From Viscum album (taxonomy: Eukaryota; Streptophyta; Magnoliopsida; Santalales; Viscaceae): 64,000 nt of DNA. Below are positions 51,301-62,798 of this stretch, one piece after another. The notes under the pieces are model-generated. The model saw only the letters and a list, made by a program, of their open reading frames with translations, searched no databases and had not been told where the DNA came from. The position numbers were made by a program, and so were the translations under genes. The stretch's first letter is position 1; the number at the start of each line of letters is the position of its first letter. The stretch is from the NCBI GenBank assembly GCA_963277665.1, contig OY728152.1:1182416357-1182480356 (forward strand), read 5' to 3'.

Positions 51301-51624
51301 TCCATGATTTATATTCCCAATGTGTTTATTTTCGTAGACTCTAAACATTATTTTCCTTATATTCATTGAAATTGTCTTTGGATAAGAAAAATTTTTTCTC
51401 TTAAACTTGTTATAATTATGAAACTATGGTGTACTTTCAATTTCTAACTAAATGTTTTATGATTGAAAAGTGTACAGGTCCCTTCAAGATTGAAGAAAAA
51501 TATGACCATTGGAGGAGGGTGCAGACCGTTGAAGAAATCCCTATAAATAGGGGCTCATTTGAATGAGCTCAATAACAATGGAGACAACATTGATCACTAG
51601 AGATTACATTCTCATGTAGTAATT

Positions 51625-51656
51625 TCTCTCTCTCTCTCTCTCTCGAGAGAGAGAGA
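51625..51656. repeat. (TC)10(GA)6 palindromic microsatellite
   Basis: Ten TC units pass directly into six GA units, giving a perfect inverted repeat of 12-base arms centred at 51,644/51,645. The other three copia LTRs have only short GAGAGA-type sequence here. Confidence 0.95.
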
Positions 51657-52471
51657 TTCTCATGCTATGTACATACTGAACATCTTTTTCATCTTGCTTC
51701 ATGTGACTCCTATTGCAGCTCTGTGAATTCGAGGAAATCTGGGGATAGGAAGACAGAGGTTCCAACTACCTTAATGTTTGAGGACTTCTGTGGATAGGAA
51801 GATAGGGGTGCCGACTACAATAATTTCTATGTTCTTGCAGTGATTGCAAGACCAATTATGATATTCTAATTGAGGGTGTACCTTAGCGTGGGTAAGATAA
51901 ACATTCCTGAAAGTATAAATCAAGGGACCATTATCCAAGGTTATTGGATACCCATATTTTTGGGTTAAAAGATTTCATACTTGTTACTTATTTTGTTTTA
52001 CGTTACATTCCTCTGTGTTTTGATAAAGGAAGAAAATATAATATTCACATACTTTCATATTCTTATGGACTCTGATAGGTTCTATTTTATACGATTTAAG
52101 GTAGAATCATTTACATGTAATCATTTATTTAGTTTCATTTCCAGAACCATATTTCTAGAACATAGAAAATTTAAATAGTTAAGGGGTCTTATGAATTTAC
52201 AGTTTTTAACTTTGTGAAACATAGTTTTCCTTAGTGTTAAAAATGAATGTTTTTAAGCTTACAATTCACCCCTCTTCTAATTGATCATCTACATTCAACT
52301 TTCTATCCAAATATTTGTTTTAGAGGAGGTCTCCAAAGTAATTATATTCAAATATATGTTTTAATACCCATGTTTTTGTTGTTCTAAATATATTTTCCAT
52401 GCTTAAGATTTTTATCCTTTTTACAAACATTTTCTGTTAACAAGATTCCGTGGAATGATATTTTAATTTAG

Positions 52472-53990
52472 ATGTCATGAATGAATGTTTGTTTGATTTT
52501 CCATCTAAATCCAAATAGACCACATATATTTGAGGGGGTTGATCATGAGTATTGGAGAGATTCTATGAAGTCTTTTGTTATTAATACTGGAGTGGAAAAC
52601 ATGATTATTTTTACTGGAGATTACAATATTCTTGATAAGGAAGTAAGAAATTATAATAATCAAGAAAAGTCAGAATATCAACTAAACTACAAGGTACGTA
52701 GTACATTTTTGTGTTCCAAAAACAAGAATATATATAGTCGCATTTCAACTTTTGAAGCTTAAAATTTTATTTGGAAGAAATTAGAGGTTTCTCATTTTGG
52801 TACATCCAATTTTGTAGAAACTAAAGTTCTACGTGTAGATCTGAATATCATGGATTTCTATTTCATTATGGAGTACCAGTGTGTAAGGTTCAAAAAAGTT
52901 TTAAGAATATTGTTAACAGTTTAGAATCCATGAGTGAGAAAGGTTTAGATGATGAGGTACTTGTGGACAAGATTATAGATATCATGCATAATGAGTGAGA
53001 ATCTAAGAGAACAACTATTTATGAGAATGGGAATGTATCTCAAAATACTCTTGAAGTGATTTTTGTAACTCTTCTTCAACATGAGACAATAATGAAAAGA
53101 GATGCTGATTTGAAGAATTAGAATGATGAAAATGGATGTGTAGCTTTAAAAACTACTAGGGTCATGACTCTTGAATGGGTTACATGATCCAATTCGAAGA
53201 ATGTCTCTATTTTATCTAAATCTAGTGAATGTGAACATTCTGAGAATGAGCTATCTAATCTTGCTCGATGGATGACCAAGATAGTCAGGAAGAAAGACAT
53301 ACAGTATATACTCAAGAAGAATGAACAAAAGAGAAGAACGAAACTGAATTCACTTGTTATGAATGCAAAAGAGCAGGGAATATATGGCCATATTGTCCTA
53401 TATTTCAGAAAAAGGATAGAATGTAAAAGCCTTATGAGTGGAATAGAAAGAAGTACTGCAAATCTAATTCTAGGAATGTTCTGAAAGAAAATGAAAACTG
53501 GAGTACCCGTGGTGGAGACTCTTCTATTGAAACCATAGAGTTTGAATCTTCTACGAAGAAGTATCTTGGTTTACTATCCATATTAACCATTGAAAGCCAC
53601 TTTCTAATGGATAAGGTACACAATGATGAATCCATAACTATTGTATCCTTAATTGATAGTAATGGTGATGATAAATATTATGAATCATCTGTTGAATAAT
53701 CTTCTTCTGATGATGATAATACATTCCATACTTATAAGGAAGTATCCAACATTATAATGATTCTTGAGAATGAAAATTCTAAACTAAATAAAATAAATGA
53801 TAAGGAAAGTTCTTTATTTTCTATTCATACCAAAGAAGTATCATATCTTTCTAAATATCTTTATATGAAAATTTATGAATTTTAATGTATTATAATAAAC
53901 CTAGAGGAAGTTAATGTTGAGAAGGATAACCATTCCAATGATCTTGAAAATGTAATTTCTAAGAAAAATTATTTAGACTATCTTGATTGT
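52472..53990 (+). pseudogene. copia gag (UBN2 type) with zinc knuckle, copy B
   Basis: The start homologous to copy A is at 52,472 but has a stop as third codon; an open frame runs 52,481-52,762 with HEYWRDSMKSFVINTGVEN. NFIWKKLEVSHFGTSNFVET follows after a stop. The nucleocapsid knuckle CYECKRAGNIWPYC is at 53,355-53,396, with correct CX2CX4-X4C spacing but asparagine for the histidine. Beyond it lies a Ser/Asp-rich stretch to about 53,990. UBN2 gag plus one knuckle is normal for Sireviruses. Confidence 0.85.
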
Positions 53991-54417
53991 TAAAACTAAT
54001 TTTTTTAGGAAAAAACATAGTTATTAAAATAAATCTAGAAATATTTTCCTCGAGGAAGTGTTTTTCAAACATTACCTTAGGTATGGAAAACATTGATATG
54101 ATGTATCCCAAATTCAACCTCTTGGAATAATTTTGGATTTGGTTATACTCGTTCTAAACTGGGTTTCAGTAATAATTATTTTGTTCCTCAAAGTTCTCAA
54201 TTCATCACTAAATTTTAGTGTGGTGGGATGTGGGAAAAAATTGTTCTTTAAATAAACTAAATATTTAGGTTTTCATAAATCTTATTTTTCTATCAAAATG
54301 TGGATACCTAAAATTTTTCTTTATTATTTTTCTAGATCCAAGAATGTATTGGTTCCAAAAGACTAACATTATTTTTTTCATAAAAATAAAGAATATACCT
54401 ATAGAAACACTTGGTAC

Positions 54418-55680
54418 ATGGATAATGGTTATTCCTATCACTTGACTGGTAACAAAAAATTCTTTGAAATGACTATCAAGTCAAAAGGAAGAAAAGTAAT
54501 GTTCGAAGATAATGATAATGGAGAAATTATTGGTATATGTAACATTTTTCTTCATGGAAAAACATTTATTTCAAATTTTATATTTGTTAAGGGTCTTATA
54601 CACAACCATATTAGCATAAGTCAGTTATGTGATGAAGGTTACATTGTGAATTTTAGGAATGATAAATGTTTATTAGAAAATTCAAAGGATGATTTTATTC
54701 TATCTACCAATAGGAAAGAGAATGTATACACACTAAGCATAGAAGACCTTAAGAGCCAAGATCTACCTTGTTTTAGTGCAATGAAAGATCACTCCTATTT
54801 ATGGAATAGATTATTAGGACACTATAACCATAGTAACCTATGTATTGTCTCTATAAAAATACGAGTTAAGGATCTACCAGAGATTAGATTTGATTCTTTA
54901 AAAGTTTTTTATTATTGCTAATATGGTAAGAAACATAAATAATGTTTAAATCAATCTATGAAGTCTCAACTACTGATTTATTACAGTTAGTGCATGTGGA
55001 TATTTTTGGTCAACAAAAACTAGATGGATTGGAGACAAATATTATGTATTTTTCTTAGTTGATGATTACACTATATTTATGTTGATATATTTTCTAGTAA
55101 AGAAATATGAAGCTTTTTCTTATTTAAATTTTTTTAGATCCGATGTTAAAAATGAGATAAACCTTGTTTTAATAAAAAAATTTATAGATCATGGAGGAGA
55201 ACATCAAAATATCGATTTTGAAAATTTTTATAATAGAAAAGGAATTACTAATAAGGTCTCAGCACAGATAATCCCTCAACAAAATGGTTTCGTTGAAATA
55301 AGAAATCGAGTTCTTCAAGAGAGAACTATAACCATGTTGAGTGAATATTAGATATCTAAATATGTTTGGGATTAAGTTGTTAGTACTTCTTGTTAAAAAA
55401 TAAATCAAATTTTGAGTAGACATTTCCTTAACAAAACCCCTTATGAGTAAGGGAATTGGTGATAACCTAGACTTTCCTACTTCAAGGTATTTGGTTGCAA
55501 TGTATTCATTCTGAATACTAAAGCTAATTTACATAAATTTTCACCCAAATATATTGAAGGAATTTTCCAAGGCTACTCCACAACATATATGGATTATAGC
55601 GTTTTCAATAAAAACACTTGTACTTTAAAGAAACAGTACATGTCAAATTTGATGAATCTGATCCTCTTTTTTTTAAACAA
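54418..55680 (+). pseudogene. copia protease and integrase, copy B
   Basis: The open frame 54,418-54,921 (167 codons) begins in the protease at MDNGYSYHLTGNKKFF (the DSG motif reads DNG) and runs through FISNFIFVKGL and ISISQLCDEGYIVNF to the pre-integrase block YLWNRLLGHYNHSNL. The integrase core continues at 55,079-55,351 with IDHGGEHQNIDFENF and QQNGFVEIRNRVLQERT; the catalytic glutamate is kept. The linker IFQGYSTTYMDY lies near 55,565. Stops separate the parts. Compare copy A, which kept the integrase end but not the pre-integrase part. Confidence 0.85.
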
Positions 55681-55959
55681 TCTCAACATACATATTTAGA
55701 AGTGTTTTCAAAATGTGATTATAAAACCTATAAATAAGATCATTCTGATAAGGAAAATTTTCTCGAAAGTACTCTTGAATCATTTACCCTAGACGATTTC
55801 TTACCTTATGCTAATGACCATTTTTTTTCAAAACCGAAATTAGTTGTTTCTTAAGAATCATCCCAGTGATATCATCATTGGTGATGTTAATCAACCTGTA
55901 AGTACTAGAAGTTACATAAGAAATGATGTATAACATCTATAATTCCTTTCTCAATTAGA

Positions 55960-57465
55960 ACATAAAGCTTCTAATGATGATTTAGGTGATAATTATTGGA
56001 TAAATGTTATGCAAGATGAGCTAAGTGAATTTAAAATGAATAAAGTCTGGACCTTGGTTGAAAGACCTAAGGAAAAATCTGTTATAGAAGTAAAATGGGT
56101 CTTCAGAAATAAGTGTGATGAAAATGGAATCATAGTGACAAATAAATAAAGATTAGTTTCTAAAGGCTATAATCAACAAGAAGGAATAGAATATAATGAA
56201 ACCTATGCTCCAGTAGCTAGACTTGAATATATTCATATTTTACTTGCCTTTTCATAATTCTATAATTTTAAACATTTTCACAGGGATGTTAAATGTTCTT
56301 TCCTTAAGGGTTATGTTCCAGATGATGTTTTTATTTGACAACCTCATAGTTTTGAAGATACAAAACATCCTGAAAATGTTTTTAAACATACCAAAACATT
56401 TTTATGGACCTAAACTAGCCTCTAGATCCTAGTATGATAGGCTTACAAGATTTTTGAAATACAAAATTTACATCAAGGGAAATATTGATCCAAATCTCTT
56501 TATAGAGAACAATAAGAACAATATTGTGATGGTACAAATTTATTTTGACGACATTATTTTAGTTCAACTTTGAAATCGTCAACTGATTTGTTCACGAATC
56601 TAATTAAATCTGAGTTTGAAATGGGTACGATGGGTGAGTTAACATTTATTTGGTTTTTAAATTTCTCAAAAACTAGAAGGAAATTATATACCTCAACATA
56701 ATTATTTTAAATATCTTCTTAAAAAGTATGGATATGAAAAAACTATGTGTATAAGTACCCCCATTAGTACATAAAATTCACTTGATATTAATGAAGCTAG
56801 GAAACCAGTGGATCAAACATCATTTAGTGGTATGATAGAATGTCTACTATACTTGAATTCTAGTCGTCCATACAAAATTATTTCTGTAAGCTTATTTTAA
56901 ATATATTATTCCAATCCTATGGATTCTCATTTAAAGGGAGTGAAAAAAATCCACTACTTAAAATGAACAAAGGATCATGGAATATTTTATACTTATGGGA
57001 AAGATTTTATATTAAAAAAAAAATTCGGATGATGACTTTGGAGGATGATAAATGGATAAGAAAAGTAAATTCTTATCTTTTCATTTATTAAGAGATTCAT
57101 TAGTTTTTTGGTCATGAAAAAAACAATACTCAGTAGTAATTTCCACTGTGAAAGCTGAATATGTAGTAGCTGGAAGTTGTTGTGATCAAGTGTTGGGGAT
57201 GCAACACACACTCAAATACTTTGTTTTGAGTTTTACCAAAACACAAATATTGTGAGATAATACTAGTGTCATTTCCTTTAGTGAAAACCTCTCACATCAC
57301 CGACGTGAAAAACACATAGATATCAGGCCTCATGTTCTTTGGGATCACATACAAAAAGGTGGTATTATTCTTCAATTTATCGGAACGCATGATCAAAATG
57401 GTGATACTTTTACAAAATCTTTACCCTCTGATAGATTTAAATTCCTTATAAAAGGTTAGTAATGA
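55960..57465 (+). pseudogene. copia reverse transcriptase and RNase H, copy B
   Basis: Blocks: KSVIEVKWVFRNKCDENG (about 56,080), [17 protein letters not shown] (about 56,170), QIYFDDII at 56,535-56,558 with the YVDD motif changed to YFDD, STVKAEYVVAGSCCDQVLGM (about 57,140), KHIDIRPHVLWDH (about 57,310) and FTKSLPSDRF (about 57,410), the end of RNase H. The frame is broken at several places, notably around 56,250-56,450. Confidence 0.85.
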
Positions 57466-57886
57466 TAACCATAATGTAATATTTTTTTTATCATCTTATT
57501 AAAACTTATCTCATAGTATAATGAAACTCCATTTCATAGGGGGTGGGGGTACATTTTCTTGTTATTTAATATTTTTCATAGTCAGAATTTCTCTTAGTCA
57601 AAATTTTTCATCGTCAAAATTTTTTTCCGTAAAATTTTTGTAATCAAATTATCGTAATCACATTTTTTTAATTAAATTTGATTTTAATGTTTCTGGAGTC
57701 TAAAGTTCTTCATGATGAATTTTCCCCATTATGGATAATTTCCCAACGTAATCTATGAAGGTATGTTTCCTTTCTTTAATTTTTGTATTCATCTGTTAAG
57801 TTATTGGTATTTTCATTTTGTTTTAAATTTTTTGGTTCTATTTTTTTCATAAATCCAAATGTTTATCATAAGAAAATATCAACAGA

Positions 57887-60525
57887 TTGGATCCTGTCAT
57901 AATCTTTCTTCAGTTATCATCTCAAATGTCAGATATGATCAGAAGTATTTCAACCATTGGATCATTAAAGGAAGTTGAACCATCTCCAAAATTTCCTATA
58001 CAAGTACATGCTAATGGTTGTCCTACACTGTTCATCGATCTCTGGTGTGCTGAATCCCTATTACTCAACTTAAGGCTGCTCTGAATTTTCAAGGATTGCT
58101 GAATTCCGTATGTCTATAGAAGCCTCTCCTCAGAAAGATATGCCTTCAGTAAAGTAAATCTTCATGTGGAAAATATACAAGGAGAAGATAGTTGATACAA
58201 AATTATTTTCAAATTATGGTTCCATCATTTCAAAGAATATCAAGTTGAATGGTTGGGAGATCCTATGTATATCCCAACTGAGGGAACATGATCTGGTATA
58301 TCTGGAGTTGTTAGTCATGTTCTATGAATCAAAAACATTCTTCAATAAAGGAGGTAGAGATAAGTTCATTTTTATGAGCTATGGAAAAACCATGTCCCAT
58401 TTGTACAATATGTCTTCCAACATGATTGGAATTCCATATAAAGAATATGTAGAGTTCCTCTCTCACAAGTTACCTAATGTAGCATGATGTTTTTACAAGG
58501 AAAAAGATATATATTATCTTGGATTTAAGGATGTGAAGACTAAGAAAATTATTCATCTCTCTACAAATCATTGGATTCATCAGCTATGGGTTTAGTGATT
58601 TCTTATTCTGGGAAAATGGGATGGGGATACATTGATGAAAAGTGATATCTTGGCACTATAATTTTTGGTGTATCTCTGGAAAATCAATTTACTTATGTAT
58701 GTTTTGCTGAAAATCAAGATTATCATGAATGGAACCCTGAAATATCATATTATCATGTATCCAGCTATTATTTCGATGATTATAGTGCTTTTTCTTCAGT
58801 ATTTCAAAACTCCTTGTAGTTTATAGCCATGGAATTTCAAAGTGATGTTTCTGAGTGATGATACTCTATGGAGAATAGATGATGGTTTTTATAATTATTT
58901 AGGAGAATTTTATGATTTGTTAGAAGCTGAAATCCAAGCACTAGAAATGAAAATGGAGGTGGCTAAATACTCAAAGAAGTCTAGAAAGAAGTGGAAGGAC
59001 ATGGAACAAAAAATGAAAGAAAAACTCTTATGGATAAGGAAACTCAATCCGCACCACCAAAGGAAAAGAAACAAAAGCCTTTTCTTAATAAATTAGTGAC
59101 TATGTGGAGAGAAGACAAGGAAAACAATAAGGATGGGGAGCCAATGTTTGGCTTGGATCCTACTGAGGAAAAAGTGTTAATGATAAATGTTGCTGATGAC
59201 CATCAGAATAAACAAAAAGAAAATAAGTAGAGGAAGAATTTACCAGAGGCTGAAATTATTCAATCACTTATCTAGGATGATAATAAAGCATCTGAACATA
59301 TCCCAATGCGAGAATTGTTTTTGATAGAATTACATAATGAGATTCTAGGAAAGAAGGTGGTGATTATGGATCCATAACAAGAATAAAAAATTGTTTAGGA
59401 AGAGGAAGAGGAAATACAAGAAGAAGGGTTTGACATAGATGATTTCATAAAAATTGTTTAAGATTACCATGTAAAGGAATTTCCCTCTATAAAATTATCG
59501 ATACAGACATCTCTAGCCAAATACTTAGAACTTGAAACTCAAGTGAATGAAGAAATGTATCATCAAGAATTAAACAATTATTTTGAAGAAGAAAGATGAA
59601 ATCATGATTTCATTCATGCAGAACATATAGTGGCTGATTTTAAGAAAGTAGAAGTTGAGGAAAATAAAATTGATTAGTTATTAGATAGTGAGCATGAATC
59701 ACGTAAACTAGAAGATATCATTTAGAGAGTTGATAATGGAAGGAAGGTGTTGGTCCATACACCAAAAAAATCTATAGTGAAAAAGAATGTTGTTGGAAGT
59801 TCATCAAAGAGGAAAGATGATGAGTTAAAATAAGATTCATCTCCAACCAAAATTTCTGATTCAGAATATTCTTCTCTTGGATAGGACATTGTGGTACAAT
59901 ATTTGAAAATTCTGGTCGATAAAATACCTTTATTTCCCTGTATATATTTGTTGGGTTAGTTTCTTCAAAATTCATTCAATCAGAAATCAGAATCAGTCAC
60001 AAGGCTTATCGATAAATTTTTCAGACATGAGGAAGATTTCAAATCCCATCTCATTGGTTATGAGGGTAATAAAAGGTACTGCAAGATGATTACAAGATGG
60101 TTAAGGAAGACTGTCAAATACCTGAGAGCATTGGATGAATTTTAAGAAAATTTCAATGATGCCTTTGACACCAAAGATGTAAATATTAATTATATTTCTA
60201 AGAACATAGTGGAAAAGCTGACTCTTGAAAAGACTACTCGGAAGCAAGAAGATAAGGATCTAAAGTGGAAGCATAAATATATGGAAATGAATTGGAATGG
60301 GGAAAGGGATATCAGAATAGAATTTGAAGAGAACATGGTTAAGTAAGAAGCAGTGTCGAAAGCTCAAGAAGGATGTCTTAAGGCACCGGAAGAAAATATT
60401 AGATCCTTGGAAATGAAAACCGAAGATCTGGATCAGCTACTAAATCATATGGAAGAAGATCGCAAGTAGCTCAAGAAGCTGAAAACCATTATCAAGGAGT
60501 TGATTCTGATAGAGAAAAAAGGATA
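57887..60525 (+). pseudogene. Envelope-like third frame, copy B
   Basis: Starts near 57,887 with MSDMIRSISTIGSLKEVEPS. The open frame 58,164-58,487 (107 codons) is the best kept part: LNGWEILCISQLREHDLVYL, FNKGGRDKFIF and IGIPYKEYVEFLSHKLP. Then come a Lys-rich part (58,842-59,230), GEPMFGLDPTEEK, an acidic run (about 59,390-59,430) and a C-terminal Lys/Glu-rich, probably coiled-coil stretch to 60,525. It is collinear with copy A. The function is unproven; the name follows the known Sirevirus gene order. Confidence 0.7.
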
Positions 60526-60684
60526 ATATTTCAAATTATGATTATTTATTGAATTTTGTTACTTGAAGAAATTCATTTAATATTAATGGAATTTAGGTTG
60601 TTCTTCATATATTTTTTAGATGCTTAGTACTAGTTTTTCTAGTATCATTTTTATCCATTTTCTCTATTCCTTTTTGAAAATCAC

Positions 60685-60860
60685 CATGGGGGAGAAAGTA
60701 ATGATACAAAAGAATACTGTGTAAAAAAGATATTTACCTAAGGGGGAATTCCTCTAAGGGAAAGTTCTTATCAATAAAGTTTTTCATATGTAATAAATTT
60801 TAAAATCTTTTTCAGGAAATCAGGAATACAATCCTTATAGATTTCAAAACCGAAGCGGGA
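60685..60860 (+). other. Multiple G-rich polypurine tracts, copy B
   Basis: atgggggagaaag (about 60,686), aagggggaatt (about 60,738) and gaagcgggag (about 60,852) lie before the 3' LTR, at the same relative places as in copy A. Confidence 0.6.
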
Positions 60861-60976
60861 GTTATTCGTATTCACATTGATCCTTATGTTATGAGAGATA
60901 TTTTTTTATTTTCATGTCCATAAAAATTTTAAGTTCTTATATTCATTCTTGTAAGGATGTTTTTTCTTTCCAAAAA

Positions 60977-62798
60977 TGGGGAGATTATTGAGTCAATGAG
61001 GTTTCCTTATTTCATTTCCATTCCTTTGTGTTTTGAAAATCACAAGCACACCATCTTATGGAAAATTTTATTTGCACTATGATATAACTAATTAATGAAC
61101 ATTTTCCTTCCCCATGGAAATTTTCTCCGTACCATTATTTTCATTGTTTTTATATTTTTGATTATCCTAACTACTTTTATTTATAAATTCTAAAAATAGG
61201 TTTCATATCTAAAAACTCTGAATCTTATAAATCCTTAGACATAGAGAATTCTATTTTTCTAATTATGAAATCTCTGAAATTTAGATTCTAAATTCTTTAA
61301 TATTCAGATTATGAATTCTTTGAAATTCAGATAATGAATACGCTTAAATTCATACTCCAAATTCTCTAAAATTCAGATTCTATATTCCTTGAAAATCATA
61401 TTCTGAATTCTATTAAATTCAGACTCAAAATGCTATGAATTTCATACTCCAAAATCTATGAAATGCAGAATCTGAATTCTCTGAAATTCCGATTCAAAAT
61501 TCACTAAATTCAGATTCTGAATTCTATGAAATTCAGATTCTGAATTCTCTAAAAATAAGAGTCCGAATTCTCTTGAATTCTAATTCTAAATTCTCTAAAA
61601 TTAAGACTCAGAATTATTTTTAAAATCATATTACATATTCATTAAAATTTTGACTCTGATTTCCTCAGAATTCAGACTCGAAATTCCTTAGAATTCAGAC
61701 TCCGAATTCCTAATAATTTAGAATCCTAATTCATTATAATTATAATTCCCAAGACTATAGTATTCAGTTTCCGAATCCATTAGAAAACAGAATTAGAACA
61801 TACATGATTTATATTCTCAATGATTTTATTTGTGTAGACTCTAAAGATTATTTTCCTTAGACTCCAAGAAATTGGATTTAGTTAAACAAGCTTATTTTTC
61901 TTACACTTGTTATAATTCCGAAACGATGTCGTACATTGTGTTTCTAACTAACTATTGTATGAGTGACACATATACATGTTCATTCGAGAATCAACGGAAT
62001 GTAGACCATTGGAAGAGGGAGCCGAGCATTGGGGAGATACATATAAATAAGATCTCATTAGATTGAGATCAATAACAATATAGACAATGTTGGTCACTAG
62101 AGATTACATGATGCTGATGTAATTTCTTGAGAGAGAGACTCTCATGCCTTGTGCGTACAGAACATCTTGTTCGTCTTGCTTTGTGCGACTCTAATTGTTG
62201 TTCTATATAATCGAGGACTTCTGGGGATAGGAAGACCGAGGTGCCGACCATCATAATGTTTGAGGACTTCTGTAGATAGGATGATAGAGGTGGATACTAC
62301 ATTAATTTTCGAGGGCTTGCGGGGTTTGCAATACAGATTATGATATTCATATTTATGGATTACCCTAGTGTGGGTAAGAAATCCTTTATTTAAGTATAAA
62401 TCAAGGGACCTTAGTCCAAGGATGTTGGATACCCTTAACTTTGGGTTAACAAATTTGATACTTGTTAATTATTTTTTTTCAAGGTTATATTATGATGTCT
62501 TTTGATAAAGGAATAAAGTCTAATATTATTATACATTATTATTATTAGGTACTCTGATATGTAAAATTCAATTTGCTTTAAGGTAAAATATTTTCCTAGT
62601 AAACTTTTATTAAATTTCATTTTCAGAACCATATTTCCTGAAACTAGCACATTTTTAGAACTAAGAGGTCTTTTGAATTTACATTGTCTAACATTTTTAA
62701 ACATTGATTTACTTAAGGTTAAAAATAGATGTTTTTAACCTTACAATTTACCCCATCATATAATTGAACATTCACATTCGTATTTTGATCTTTCAATA
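60977..62798 (+). repeat. Sirevirus 3' LTR, copy B
   Basis: Starts tggggagattattgag and ends ttcaata, by alignment with LTR A3. Palindromic array at 61,262-61,795, TATA box tataaataa at 62,042-62,050. Confidence 0.8.
61262..61795. repeat. Palindromic repeat array, LTR B3
   Basis: About 23 imperfect copies of the 23-base palindromic unit, as in the other copia LTRs. Near-perfect adjacent units lie around 61,510-61,550. Confidence 0.85.

Larger units (their letters stand above)
50453..52312 (+). repeat. Sirevirus 5' LTR, copy B
   Basis: Start and end are set by alignment with the other three copia LTRs; the start could be three bases later (tgataattg). It holds a palindromic array (50,738-51,300), a TATA box (51,542-51,550) and a TC/GA palindromic microsatellite (51,625-51,656). 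The primer binding site just after it is degraded to ttgttttagagg at about 52,315. Confidence 0.8.
50453..62798 (+). mobile_element. Sirevirus-type Ty1/copia element, copy B (nested)
   Basis: A 12.3 kb plus-strand element collinear with copy A, with an offset close to 19.6 kb at the LTR start, gag, protease, RT, envelope-like frame and 3' LTR. It is inserted in the same place in the gypsy integrase. It keeps some blocks that copy A lost (gag zinc knuckle, protease to pre-integrase) and lost others, so the two copies decayed independently. Confidence 0.85.
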
